Below are positions 7,319 through 15,099 of a DNA stretch of 32,060 bases, piece by piece (position 1 is the first letter of the stretch; each line of letters opens with the position of its first letter). The notes under the pieces are model-generated. The model did no database searches and was not told the DNA's origin. It saw only the letters and a list, made by a program, of their open reading frames with translations. Position numbers and translations under genes: made by a program. Location of the stretch: NCBI GenBank assembly GCA_019454985.1, contig JACFNF010000028.1, forward strand, positions 1 to 32,060, in the 5' to 3' direction. The stretch comes from Bacteroidales bacterium (GTDB lineage Bacteria; Bacteroidota; Bacteroidia; Bacteroidales; F082).

Positions 7319-9220
7319 ATGAAGGTTTTTGTACGATTTTTCATTTTGCTGTTTCTTTTATATGGCTTATCTCCGGATTTGTATTCGGTTCAGAGTCAAT
7401 CTTTTGCGTCTTTTGCTACTGATTCTTCCGACAAAGCAGCCACAGCATTCGGTGTGCCGGTCAGGATGCAGGGGGTGGGATTTTATTCGGTAAATGGTTT
7501 TAGCTTTTTTATTTCTTATGATGCTACGAAACTCCAGTTTCTGGGCGTTCAACCTCTAGCGGTGACCAATGTATCGGCCGGTAGTGTGGGCAATCTCATC
7601 AGTGTGCAATGGTCGAATCTATCGGCTCCGGTCAATATGACCAATAATACTCTTGTTTTCAATCTTTTATTTAGCCGTATAGCCGGCGGCACTTTAAACC
7701 TCGATTTTTTGCCCGGTAGCTGGGTCAGCGGTGTTCAGGGATTGATTGCCGTGAACTATATTAACACCCAACTGCTTTCGTTGTGGGAGCTGAGCACTGA
7801 GCCGGTTCCCTTGCAAGGTGGGACAACTTTGGGCGATGGCAGCTATTTGGCCGGACAATCGGTGAATGTATCGGCACAGCCTGCCGATGGCTACCTTTTT
7901 GATCAATGGACATTGAACGGCGCGATGATTTCCACAATGCCTTCGTTTGCCTATACCATGCCGGCGGCCAATGTGAATCTGAAAGCGCATTTTGTGCCCA
8001 AAACTTATCAGGTGATCACCCATGCTACGCCATCACAAGGAGGCACGACGACTGGTAGCGGATTTTATGACTTCGGTCAGACAGTGACGGTGTCGGCTAC
8101 TCCAGCCACAGGCTTTCAGTTTGTTCAGTGGGAAAGCAATGGCGAAGTCGTTTCCACGCAACCGATGTACTCCTTTATGATGCCGGCCGGCGATCTTGAC
8201 CTTTGGGCCCGTTTCGAGCCTCTTACGTATGAGCTTTCGTTAGCGGCCAGCCCGCCCGACGGGGGCGACGTCAGTGGCGCAGGAACATATTTCTACTCTC
8301 AGCCGGTCACGGTTCTGGCCACTTCTTCCACGGGTTACCATTTTGTCCATTGGACCGAAGGCTCAACAATAGTCAGCACCGACGCTTCATACAGCTTCCC
8401 CATGCCGGCCGCCAATCGTTCGCTCACCGCCCGTTTCCTGATCAATAGCTATACAATTACCGTTATGTCTAATAATGACGATTACGGGAGCGTCAGCGGA
8501 GGAGGTGTTTTTGAACATGGTAGCCCGGTTACCATCGTTGCACAACCCAACGAAGGATATCTCTTCTCGGCATGGCTCGAAAACGGAATCTGCGTGTCGT
8601 TCAATGCGGTGTACAGCTTTGTGGCGGAAAGCGACAGGACATTGACGGCTGTTTTTCAGGAAGAAAACGGTTGTCCGACACCGATCAATCTGAATGTAAA
8701 TAACCTGAGCGAAACCACGGCAACGCTGCATTGGGTGTCGCCGGTGCAAAACAATCAATGGTTTGTGCTTTGGGGACCATCGGTCAATGATACCATCGCC
8801 GGTGAAGGATGGCTCGATCTATCCACAATCAACTCTTGGACATTGACGGGGCTTGAACCACAGACTTTATATGTGTTTTACGTGAAAACTCTTTGCGGTA
8901 CAGAAAGCGAGAGCCAATGGTCGCAGCCGGCTTACTTCCAGACCTGGTACGTAGGGAATCCGGAAATGAGTGATAGACCACAGCCGGCGCTGTTCCCCAA
9001 TCCGGGTGATGGCCTGTTTCGCATAAAAGAAAGTACTCTGCTTTCGGAACCTATTCAAGTGGTTGTCAGCGACCTGAAAGGGAATCAACTTCAATCTGTT
9101 CGTTTCGCCGATGGCCACAATTTACGTCTTGACATACGCCATCTGCCTGCCGGCATCTACCTTGTCCGACTGTTTACACCGGCCGGCAATTATATGATGA
9201 AATACGTGAAAATTTGGTAA
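7319..9220 (+). CDS. Secreted protein with cohesin-like domain, four InlB-type repeats, FN3 domain and type IX sorting tail
   Basis: This 633-residue protein is read from the ATG at 7319; a TTG two codons earlier is less likely. It starts with a hydrophobic signal peptide (about 1-25). Residues 38-153 resemble a cohesin-type beta sandwich (FFISYDATKLQFLGV). Four divergent InlB B-type repeats of 72-74 residues follow (about 156-447), each ending in a variant of SFxMPAxxxxLxARF. A fibronectin III domain starts at CPTPINLNVNN and has the usual ATLHW and GLEPQTLYVFYV strands. The last 75 residues (ALFPNPGDGLFRI through KYVKIW) form a type A sorting domain of the type IX secretion system. I infer secretion and cell-surface attachment or release, with a binding or adhesion role; no enzyme domain is visible. 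Confidence 0.88.
   Translation: MKVFVRFFILLFLLYGLSPDLYSVQSQSFASFATDSSDKAATAFGVPVRMQGVGFYSVNGFSFFISYDATKLQFLGVQPLAVTNVSAGSVGNLISVQWSNLSAPVNMTNNTLVFNLLFSRIAGGTLNLDFLPGSWVSGVQGLIAVNYINTQLLSLWELSTEPVPLQGGTTLGDGSYLAGQSVNVSAQPADGYLFDQWTLNGAMISTMPSFAYTMPAANVNLKAHFVPKTYQVITHATPSQGGTTTGSGFYDFGQTVTVSATPATGFQFVQWESNGEVVSTQPMYSFMMPAGDLDLWARFEPLTYELSLAASPPDGGDVSGAGTYFYSQPVTVLATSSTGYHFVHWTEGSTIVSTDASYSFPMPAANRSLTARFLINSYTITVMSNNDDYGSVSGGGVFEHGSPVTIVAQPNEGYLFSAWLENGICVSFNAVYSFVAESDRTLTAVFQEENGCPTPINLNVNNLSETTATLHWVSPVQNNQWFVLWGPSVNDTIAGEGWLDLSTINSWTLTGLEPQTLYVFYVKTLCGTESESQWSQPAYFQTWYVGNPEMSDRPQPALFPNPGDGLFRIKESTLLSEPIQVVVSDLKGNQLQSVRFADGHNLRLDIRHLPAGIYLVRLFTPAGNYMMKYVKIW
7784..8659 (+). repeat. Four in-frame tandem InlB B-type repeats (about 220 bases each)
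   Basis: Units run at about 7784-8002, 8003-8221, 8222-8443 and 8444-8659. Each unit has the same order: a YxLS/ITV strand, a GGxxxGxGxYxxGQxVxVxA core, GYxFxxW, then the closing MPAxxxxLxAxF. Units differ in most positions at DNA level, so the duplication is old, or the units have been kept apart by selection against recombination. The fourth unit has lost the MPA signature (VAESDRTLTAVF). Confidence 0.85.
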
Positions 9221-9222
9221 CC

Positions 9223-9251
9223 TTGGCCTGTCGTGCATTTTCGTATTTTTG
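9223..9251 (+). promoter_or_regulatory. Bacteroidota-type promoter for the DUF2027/Smr gene
   Basis: CTTGG with TTG at 9223-9225, an 18-base spacer, then TATTTTTG at 9244-9251. This fits the TTTG-N18/20-TAnnTTTG consensus except for one -33 base. The ATG is at 9272, so the leader would be about 15 bases. Confidence 0.6.
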
Positions 9252-9271
9252 CAATCCCAAAATAGGAACAG

Positions 9272-10348
9272 ATGTACACATTTAAGCCCGGCGATAAGGT
9301 AAGGTTTCTCAACGAGGTTGGCGGAGGTATCATCAGCCGCATTATTGACAGCAAGATGGCTCTTGTGGCTATCGAAGACGGGTTTGAGATACCCGTGATG
9401 ATGAACGAGTTGATTCAGCTCGAGGCAAGCCGTAGCATCCCGCATGCCACCGATGCCCTTCAAAAAGAAATTATGGCAAGGGTAGAACTGGAAGAGAAGA
9501 AAGCCGAAGAACATCGCCGAGACAGCCTTCGGCGCTTTGCGCGTGAGCCTGAACCCGAAGGGTTTTATCTTGCCTTTGTGCCGCACGAGCAGCAATGGAT
9601 CCTCACCGGTCCTTTGGATGTGACGCTGATTAACCACAGCCCGGCCGAAGCCATGTTCCTGTTGCGCATAAGCCTGCCCGACAAATTGGTGACCGTTGAC
9701 AGCGGCAAGTTGAAACCTTACTCAAAGCTCATTGTCGAGACCATCTCGCGCGACGACCTCAACGAATGGTGCAAAGGCTATGTACAGGTCATTTTTGTGC
9801 CCGATAGTCCCCAACAATTGCTACTCCCGCTGCACGCACCCTTCGACCTGAAACCCAGCCGTTTCTACAAAGAAGGGAGTTACAATATGGTGCAGGTGAC
9901 GGGCGAGAAAGCTGTTTTGGTTCAGTTACAGTTGTTTACCAACCTCAAAGCCGACAGCCTTAAAGTCCAGCCTGCTAAAAACGACAGCCCGGCTGCTGAA
10001 GCTACAGTGAAGGTTGTCAAAGAAAAAGCCCTGATTGACCGTTATCGCAAAGGCAATGGCGAAGCGGTGGTTGACCTCCATATCGGAGAATTGGTGGATA
10101 ATATTGCCGGACTTTCGAGTCACGATATGTTCAAAATTCAGATGGATCATTTTCATAAAACCCTGCACAGCGCCATTGCGAACGATTATGAAAAAGTGAC
10201 CTATATCCACGGGGTAGGGAATGGGGTATTGAAAAATGCCATCATCAAGGCTTTACAGGAGTTAGAAGGCATCAACAATAAAATGGCTTCAATGAGTAAA
10301 TTTGGGGTAGGTGCCATTGATGTACTGATTCAGGATAAAGCAGGCTAA
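9272..10348 (+). CDS. DUF2027 / Smr domain protein
   Basis: This 358-residue soluble protein has a small N-terminal beta domain (MYTFKPGDKVRFLNEVGGG, residues 1-19 onward, SH3-like). A charged linker rich in E, K and R (about 65-100) follows, then a DUF2027 middle domain, and a C-terminal Smr domain from about residue 265 to the end. The Smr signatures are DLHIGEL and YIHGVGNGVLKNAI; Smr domains are nicking or RNA/DNA-cleaving modules first seen at the C-terminus of MutS2. The LDxLH-type and HGxG motifs are both intact, so nuclease activity is possible. There is no signal peptide. The link to mismatch repair is not supported by context. It has its own promoter and no obvious operon partner. 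Confidence 0.85.
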   Translation: MYTFKPGDKVRFLNEVGGGIISRIIDSKMALVAIEDGFEIPVMMNELIQLEASRSIPHATDALQKEIMARVELEEKKAEEHRRDSLRRFAREPEPEGFYLAFVPHEQQWILTGPLDVTLINHSPAEAMFLLRISLPDKLVTVDSGKLKPYSKLIVETISRDDLNEWCKGYVQVIFVPDSPQQLLLPLHAPFDLKPSRFYKEGSYNMVQVTGEKAVLVQLQLFTNLKADSLKVQPAKNDSPAAEATVKVVKEKALIDRYRKGNGEAVVDLHIGELVDNIAGLSSHDMFKIQMDHFHKTLHSAIANDYEKVTYIHGVGNGVLKNAIIKALQELEGINNKMASMSKFGVGAIDVLIQDKAG

Positions 10349-10535
10349 AAAATAACCTATCTCAGCTTTTCGTCTGAGAATGCCCTTCATCTTTACACTT
10401 CTCAGCTTCGATAATGTTGTAAGATTTTCGCTATAAATCCTTGATAATTAGTTTCTCATCTGTACGTTAAGTTTTTTTAACATCGGATGAAGGCTTTGAG
10501 GGCTGCATCGGGCTCGTTCACCATCCCCTTTTGTG
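10349..10535. other. Non-coding gap with two hairpin-forming sequences
   Basis: No gene is visible between the DUF2027 gene and the CcsBA promoter. CTCAG at 10361-10365 and CTGAG at 10374-10378 can pair just after the stop codon, but no U-tract follows. The related strings CTCAGCTTTTCG (10361) and CTCAGCTTCG (10401) form an imperfect direct repeat. A longer interrupted palindrome lies at 10456-10490 (listed separately). No terminator that meets the usual stem-plus-T-run pattern was found. Confidence 0.5.
10456..10490. repeat. Interrupted palindrome upstream of the cytochrome c assembly gene
   Basis: Outer arms TCATC (10456-10460) and GATGA (10486-10490) and inner arms GTTAA (10466-10470) and TTAAC (10477-10481) are both perfect, with a short mismatched middle and a T-rich loop. 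It lies about 45 bases before the putative -7 element at 10536. The position suits an operator or an upstream hairpin, but nothing in the sequence identifies a binding protein. Confidence 0.4.
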
Positions 10536-10543
10536 TATTTTTG
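10536..10543 (+). promoter_or_regulatory. Probable -7 element for the CcsBA gene
   Basis: TATTTTTG is a full match to TAnnTTTG, 40 bases before the ATG at 10584. The expected -33 position (around 10514) reads CTCGTT rather than TTTG, so this may be a weak or activated promoter. Confidence 0.45.
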
Positions 10544-10583
10544 AACACTTTTTCAATGCTCTAAAAATCAATTTGTTCACTTT

Positions 10584-13500
10584 ATGAAACGATTTTTTAA
10601 CACATTATTTTCAATGGGAACGATGGGGGTAATGGTGCTCATATTTGCCGTTGCCATCGGGGTTGCCACTTTTATCGAAAATGATTTTGGTACCGAGGGT
10701 GCAAAAGCAGTGGTGTACAATGCCACCTGGTTCGAGGTATTGCTTGCACTGCTTGGCATCAACCTGATCGCCAATATTTTTAAATACAAAATGTGGCGTC
10801 GCGAAAAGCTGACGCTTTTTGTGTTTCACCTTTCGTTTCTCATCATCCTTTTCGGTTCTGCCATCACGCGTTATATCGGTTATGAAGGAATTATGAATAT
10901 TCGCGAAGGCGAAACGGCCAACACCATGCTTTCCGACCTGACTTATGTGATGGCCGAAGTGAGCGACGGCCAGACCAAACAGTATTCGGATGACGACGTT
11001 ATTATGTCGGGACTTTCGCAGCGGGCTTATTCTGACAAGATGACCGTCAACGGCAAGAAAATAAGTTTTCAATCGGTACGATATATCCCCAATGCCCAGG
11101 AAGTGTTAGTGAAGGGAGAAGCAGGCGAAGGATCCCCTTATGCCATTATGACGGTTTCAACCGTCCAATCGGGACGCAATAACCTGATTTTAAAACAAGG
11201 CGAGCGAAAAAACTTCATGCAGTACACCTTTAACTTTGGCAACGAGCCTGATTCGGCGGCCATTAATCTCCGTTACGATCACGGCCAGCTCAGTATCCTG
11301 GCTCCCGAATTGCTGGTTTCGATGACCATGGCAGGCGGCTTGACCGACAGCCTCGAGGCCGGGCAATGGCATCCGTTCGAAACGCGAAAACTTTATAGCT
11401 TAGATGGTTTGCGCATGGTGCTAACGGACACCTATGAGAATGGTAAACTCGACTACTCATCCTATAAGGGGAAAGATATGAGCTTTATGGATGCCATGAT
11501 CGTGGAGGTGGCCTCGGGCGGCGAGAAAAAAACGGTGGCTTTGCGTGGCGGGAAAGGCTATGTAGGTGAAACCAATAGCTTTAACATCAATGGCTTAGAT
11601 GTGAAGATGGTGTATGGCTCCAAGATTCTCGATTTGGATTTCTTTATCAAGCTCAACGATTTCCAGCTTGAACGTTATCCCGGCTCAAACAGCCCGTCGT
11701 CTTATGCCAGCGAAGTGACCCTGATTGACCCAAAAGCAGGGATTGAGAGGCCCTATCGGATCTATATGAATCATGTTTTGAACTATAAGGGATATCGGTT
11801 TTTCCAGTCGTCCTACGACAGGGATGAGTTGGGTACGGTGCTTTCGGTGAACAAAGACGCGATGGGTACCTGGGTGACTTATCTCGGCTATTTCTTGATG
11901 GCGTTAGGTATGTTTTTAGCCCTTTTTGCCCGACACACCCGTTTTGCCCTATTGGGTCGTTTGCTGAATAAGCCAAAGCCTTCGGCCAAGACGGCCATCT
12001 TAGCGCTTTTCATGATTTTTGGGGCAACGGCGCTACATGCACAGGATAAAGAAGCCACACTCAAAGTGGTGGATAAAGAACAAGCTGCGAAATTTGGAAC
12101 CCTTTTGGTGCAGGACAACGATGGCAGGCTCAAGCCTATGAATACCCTTTCGAGCGAGATGCTCCGCAAGATTGCCCGAAAAACGAGTTTCAACGGGATG
12201 AATCCCGACCAGGTGTTACTGGGCATGCAGCTTGAGCCCCAGAAATGGCAGGCGGTAAAGATGATCAAGGTGTCGCATCCCGAGCTGAAAAAACTGCTCA
12301 ACCTCAGTGGAAGCCATGCTGCATTCACCGATATGCTTGATTTTAGCCAGGGCGGGGGCTATAAACTCCGCGACTTGGTGAGCCAGGCCTATGCCCGCAA
12401 ACCTTCGGAGCGCAGTAAGTTCGACAACGACGTCATCGCGGTTGACGAGAGAGTAAACATCGCTTATTTGGTTTTCACAGGCGAGTTGCTGCGCATCTTC
12501 CCCGATCCGCGCGATTCGCACCATCCATGGTTTCATCCGGGCTCGGATCTGGAAGGACTCAATGCCGACGACAGCGCTTTTGTGAGTCAGGCTATCCCAT
12601 TCTATTTCAATGCACTGCTTCATGACGATATGGAAAACGCTGACCTGCTTGTGCAAGGGATGAACGATTATCAACAGAAATACGGTAAAGATATCCTGCC
12701 CTCGCAGGCAAAGGTGAAAGCCGAGATTCGCTATAACCATATGATGATTTTCGACCGCCTTGGGAAATACTTCGGCATGGCCGGTTTTGTGATGCTCGTT
12801 TTGTCGTTTATGAATCTTTTCCGCAGTCGGAAATGGATCAACACTACGCTCAACGTGTTCTATCTGCTGATCGTCGTTTTCTTTGTGTTTCAGACTATCG
12901 GGCTGGCCATGCGCTGGTACATCTCGGGTAGAGCACCCTGGAGCAACGGTTATGAGTCGCTGATTTATATTGGCTGGGTGACGGTGCTGGCCGGATTGGT
13001 CTTCTCGCGCAAGTCGCAAATGACCATTGCTGCCACTTCCATCCTCGCCTCTATTATTTTGATGGTAGCGCATCTGTCGTGGATGGATCCCGAAATTACC
13101 AATCTGGTACCGGTACTTAAGTCATATTGGCTCACCATCCATGTGTCAGTGATCACCGCCAGCTACGGCTTTCTGGCACTGGGAGCACTTTTGGGCTTCA
13201 TCAATTTAGTGCTGATGATTCTCAAAAATCCGAACAATTTCGGCCATCTTCAGCAACGCATCAAAGAACTGAATTATATCAACGAGCGTACCGTTATCAT
13301 TGGCCTTTATCTGCTTACTATTGGCACTTTCCTTGGCGGGGTCTGGGCCAATGAGTCGTGGGGGAGATATTGGGGCTGGGATCCGAAGGAAACCTGGGCT
13401 TTGGTCACGATTCTGGTTTATACCTTCATCGCCCATATGGGATATATGCCCGGGATGAAGACCGATTACAGCTTCAGTTTTTCTACCTTGGTAGGCTATA

Positions 13501-13682
13501 GCTCGGTCATCATGACCTATTTCGGGGTGAACTATTACCTCTCGGGGCTGCATTCATACGCAGCTGGCGACCCGGTACCCGTGCCTTCATTCGTTTATTA
13601 TACGGTGGCCATCGTTGCCGGTGTGTCAGTGTGGGCTTATCTGAACGAAAGGAAATATCAATATCTGCCCGACCGGAAATAG
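10584..13682 (+). CDS. ccsBA: Fused cytochrome c biogenesis protein (ResB/CcsB plus CcsA)
   Basis: This 1032-residue inner-membrane protein belongs to system II cytochrome c maturation. The N-terminal ResB-like half has helices near residues 8-25, 48-65 and 75-95, a large extracytoplasmic domain, and a helix near 430-455. A second helix near residues 470-485 leads into HAQDKEA, which looks like a former signal peptide and marks the fusion point. An extracytoplasmic linker of about 240 residues follows. The C-terminal CcsA half is a bundle of helices with the heme-handling tryptophan-rich motif WGRYWGWDPKETW at 926-938, plus SYWLTIHV and GLHSY histidines on either side as candidate heme ligands. 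The protein moves heme outward and attaches it to apocytochrome CXXCH sites. No cytochrome gene is next to it here. Confidence 0.92.
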   Translation: MKRFFNTLFSMGTMGVMVLIFAVAIGVATFIENDFGTEGAKAVVYNATWFEVLLALLGINLIANIFKYKMWRREKLTLFVFHLSFLIILFGSAITRYIGYEGIMNIREGETANTMLSDLTYVMAEVSDGQTKQYSDDDVIMSGLSQRAYSDKMTVNGKKISFQSVRYIPNAQEVLVKGEAGEGSPYAIMTVSTVQSGRNNLILKQGERKNFMQYTFNFGNEPDSAAINLRYDHGQLSILAPELLVSMTMAGGLTDSLEAGQWHPFETRKLYSLDGLRMVLTDTYENGKLDYSSYKGKDMSFMDAMIVEVASGGEKKTVALRGGKGYVGETNSFNINGLDVKMVYGSKILDLDFFIKLNDFQLERYPGSNSPSSYASEVTLIDPKAGIERPYRIYMNHVLNYKGYRFFQSSYDRDELGTVLSVNKDAMGTWVTYLGYFLMALGMFLALFARHTRFALLGRLLNKPKPSAKTAILALFMIFGATALHAQDKEATLKVVDKEQAAKFGTLLVQDNDGRLKPMNTLSSEMLRKIARKTSFNGMNPDQVLLGMQLEPQKWQAVKMIKVSHPELKKLLNLSGSHAAFTDMLDFSQGGGYKLRDLVSQAYARKPSERSKFDNDVIAVDERVNIAYLVFTGELLRIFPDPRDSHHPWFHPGSDLEGLNADDSAFVSQAIPFYFNALLHDDMENADLLVQGMNDYQQKYGKDILPSQAKVKAEIRYNHMMIFDRLGKYFGMAGFVMLVLSFMNLFRSRKWINTTLNVFYLLIVVFFVFQTIGLAMRWYISGRAPWSNGYESLIYIGWVTVLAGLVFSRKSQMTIAATSILASIILMVAHLSWMDPEITNLVPVLKSYWLTIHVSVITASYGFLALGALLGFINLVLMILKNPNNFGHLQQRIKELNYINERTVIIGLYLLTIGTFLGGVWANESWGRYWGWDPKETWALVTILVYTFIAHMGYMPGMKTDYSFSFSTLVGYSSVIMTYFGVNYYLSGLHSYAAGDPVPVPSFVYYTVAIVAGVSVWAYLNERKYQYLPDRK

Positions 13683-13757
13683 GTGTTTGCTTTTTAAAAA
13701 AAATTCTAATCGTTCTGCTATCGCTAAGTTGTCCTGAACACAAAAAAATCCTACTAC

Positions 13758-14780
13758 ATGGATGCACACATAAAATTGGAAGATTTAGGATATAATGACA
13801 GACTTGAAGAATACAGGTCAGAGCAAAAACTTGATAACTTTGAGATAGGAAGAGTTATTGCAGAACATAAGGAGAGGTATATTGTAAAGACAGCTAAAGC
13901 TGAATTTGAAGCTGAAATAACCGGTAATATGCGATTTTCGGCTGTTAGTCGTGAAGATTTCCCGGCAGTTGGAGATTGGGTTGCTTTGACATCGTATGGT
14001 TCAGATTTTGCAGTAATTCATAAAATATTACCAAGATTTTCGATTATTAAGCGACAAGCAATCGGGCAATTCGGAGAGATTCAAATCATAGCGACAAATA
14101 TAGATTACGCATTTTTAGTTCAAGCAGTTGACAGAGATTTTAACATCAACAGACTTGAAAGATACCTGACTATTTGCTACTCATCTAACGTTAGCCCCAT
14201 CATTGTGCTGAGTAAAACTGACCTTATTAATGAGCAAAGAATTAATGAGATACAGGACAGCATAAAACTTCGTATAAAAAATGTACAGGTTATTGCAATC
14301 AGTAACGAGAATCAAAATGGGGTTGAAGCAATAAAAAAGACGATTGAAAAAGGCAAAACATATTGTATGCTTGGTTCTTCAGGCGTAGGAAAGTCCACAC
14401 TATTAAATAATCTTTCCGGTAAGTCAATCATGCGAACAGATACAATAAGCCAGAGTACAAATAAAGGAAGACACGTTACAAGTTACAGGGAATTGATTAT
14501 TCTCGAAAATGGCGGAATATTAGTTGACAATCCGGGTATGAGAGAAGTGGGAATTGCAGACACAACAAGCGGGTTAGAAACCACATTTGACAAAATTGTC
14601 AGTCTTTCTCAAAATTGCCAGTTCAAAGATTGTACTCACACGAATGAGACAGGTTGTTCTGTAATTGAAGCCGTTGAAAAAGGAGAAATAGACAAAGCTT
14701 CTTATGAAAATTACATGAAAATGGAAAGAGAGAAAGCTCATTTTGAATCTTCGTTAGTCGAAAAGCGAAAAAAAGATTAG
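13758..14780 (+). CDS. rsgA: Small ribosomal subunit biogenesis GTPase RsgA (AT-rich, probably imported)
   Basis: This 340-residue protein has the circularly permuted GTPase order of the family. After an OB-fold N-terminus (about 28-90) come G4 LSKTDL (151-156), G1 GSSGVGKST (206-214), G3 DNPG (257-260), and then a zinc knuckle with C287, C292, H294 and C300. RsgA helps late maturation of the 30S subunit and releases from it on GTP hydrolysis. All key residues are present. Composition stands out: 13861-13920 has 20 G/C of 60, against 29 of 60 at 13381-13440 in the gene before. The next 300 bases are non-coding and structured. I infer horizontal acquisition, possibly as a second copy; a native rsgA could exist elsewhere. 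Confidence 0.93.
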   Translation: MDAHIKLEDLGYNDRLEEYRSEQKLDNFEIGRVIAEHKERYIVKTAKAEFEAEITGNMRFSAVSREDFPAVGDWVALTSYGSDFAVIHKILPRFSIIKRQAIGQFGEIQIIATNIDYAFLVQAVDRDFNINRLERYLTICYSSNVSPIIVLSKTDLINEQRINEIQDSIKLRIKNVQVIAISNENQNGVEAIKKTIEKGKTYCMLGSSGVGKSTLLNNLSGKSIMRTDTISQSTNKGRHVTSYRELIILENGGILVDNPGMREVGIADTTSGLETTFDKIVSLSQNCQFKDCTHTNETGCSVIEAVEKGEIDKASYENYMKMEREKAHFESSLVEKRKKD

Positions 14781-15046
14781 GATTTCGGGAAAATGATAAA
14801 GAACTATAAAAAAGACATGAACAAAAATAGGTACTAAGCGCAACAAGCAGTAATGAAACATAGCGGTTTGAGTACAATTTTGAAGCTCAGTTCCCGCAGG
14901 CAAATTTGGTAACGGGGGCTAGGTTAATAGCCACGCAATGCGCAACTTTTCATACCGCCGACGGGAAGTAGAGCTATTGATCTTTCAGAATATTAAGCTT
15001 TGTTTTCCGCTCCCTTATCTTGTTTAGCCTTATACTTTTGAATTTT
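14781..15046. other. Non-coding gap with structured segment after rsgA
   Basis: No convincing gene is present. From about 14831 to 14970 the sequence turns G/C-richer than rsgA. GCGCAAC is repeated at 14838-14844 and 14940-14946. AGCGGT (14862-14867) faces ACCGC (14954-14958) as an inverted pair, and GGCTA/TAGCC at 14917-14921 and 14928-14932 form a 5-base stem with a 6-base loop. This could be the boundary of an imported cassette that carries rsgA. The integron attC core GTTRRRY/RYYYAAC is not clearly present, so I do not call an attC site. Confidence 0.4.
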
Positions 15047-15076
15047 TTTGCGGTCGGACGAAAGGGGTTATTTTTG
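15047..15076 (+). promoter_or_regulatory. Bacteroidota-type promoter of the M3 peptidase gene
   Basis: TTTG at 15047-15050, an 18-base spacer and TATTTTTG at 15069-15076, a full match to the phylum consensus. The ATG is at 15100. A further TACTTTTG lies upstream at 15033-15040 and might be a second start. Confidence 0.7.
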
Positions 15077-15099
15077 GCCAGAACCTGAAAATTAATCCT

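Noticed and set aside
7784..8659. CRISPR or DNA-level satellite repeat
   Set aside because: The periodicity of about 220 bases is in-frame protein repeats with divergent DNA, not an array with identical repeats and spacers.
12216..13073. 285-residue open frame on the minus strand
   Set aside because: It lies wholly inside the CcsBA gene, has no family-like motif, and the plus-strand protein is clearly real.
14838..14946. Integron attC site after rsgA
   Set aside because: The GCGCAAC copies are direct, not inverted, and no GTTRRRY core pairs with RYYYAAC; kept only as an unexplained structured segment.
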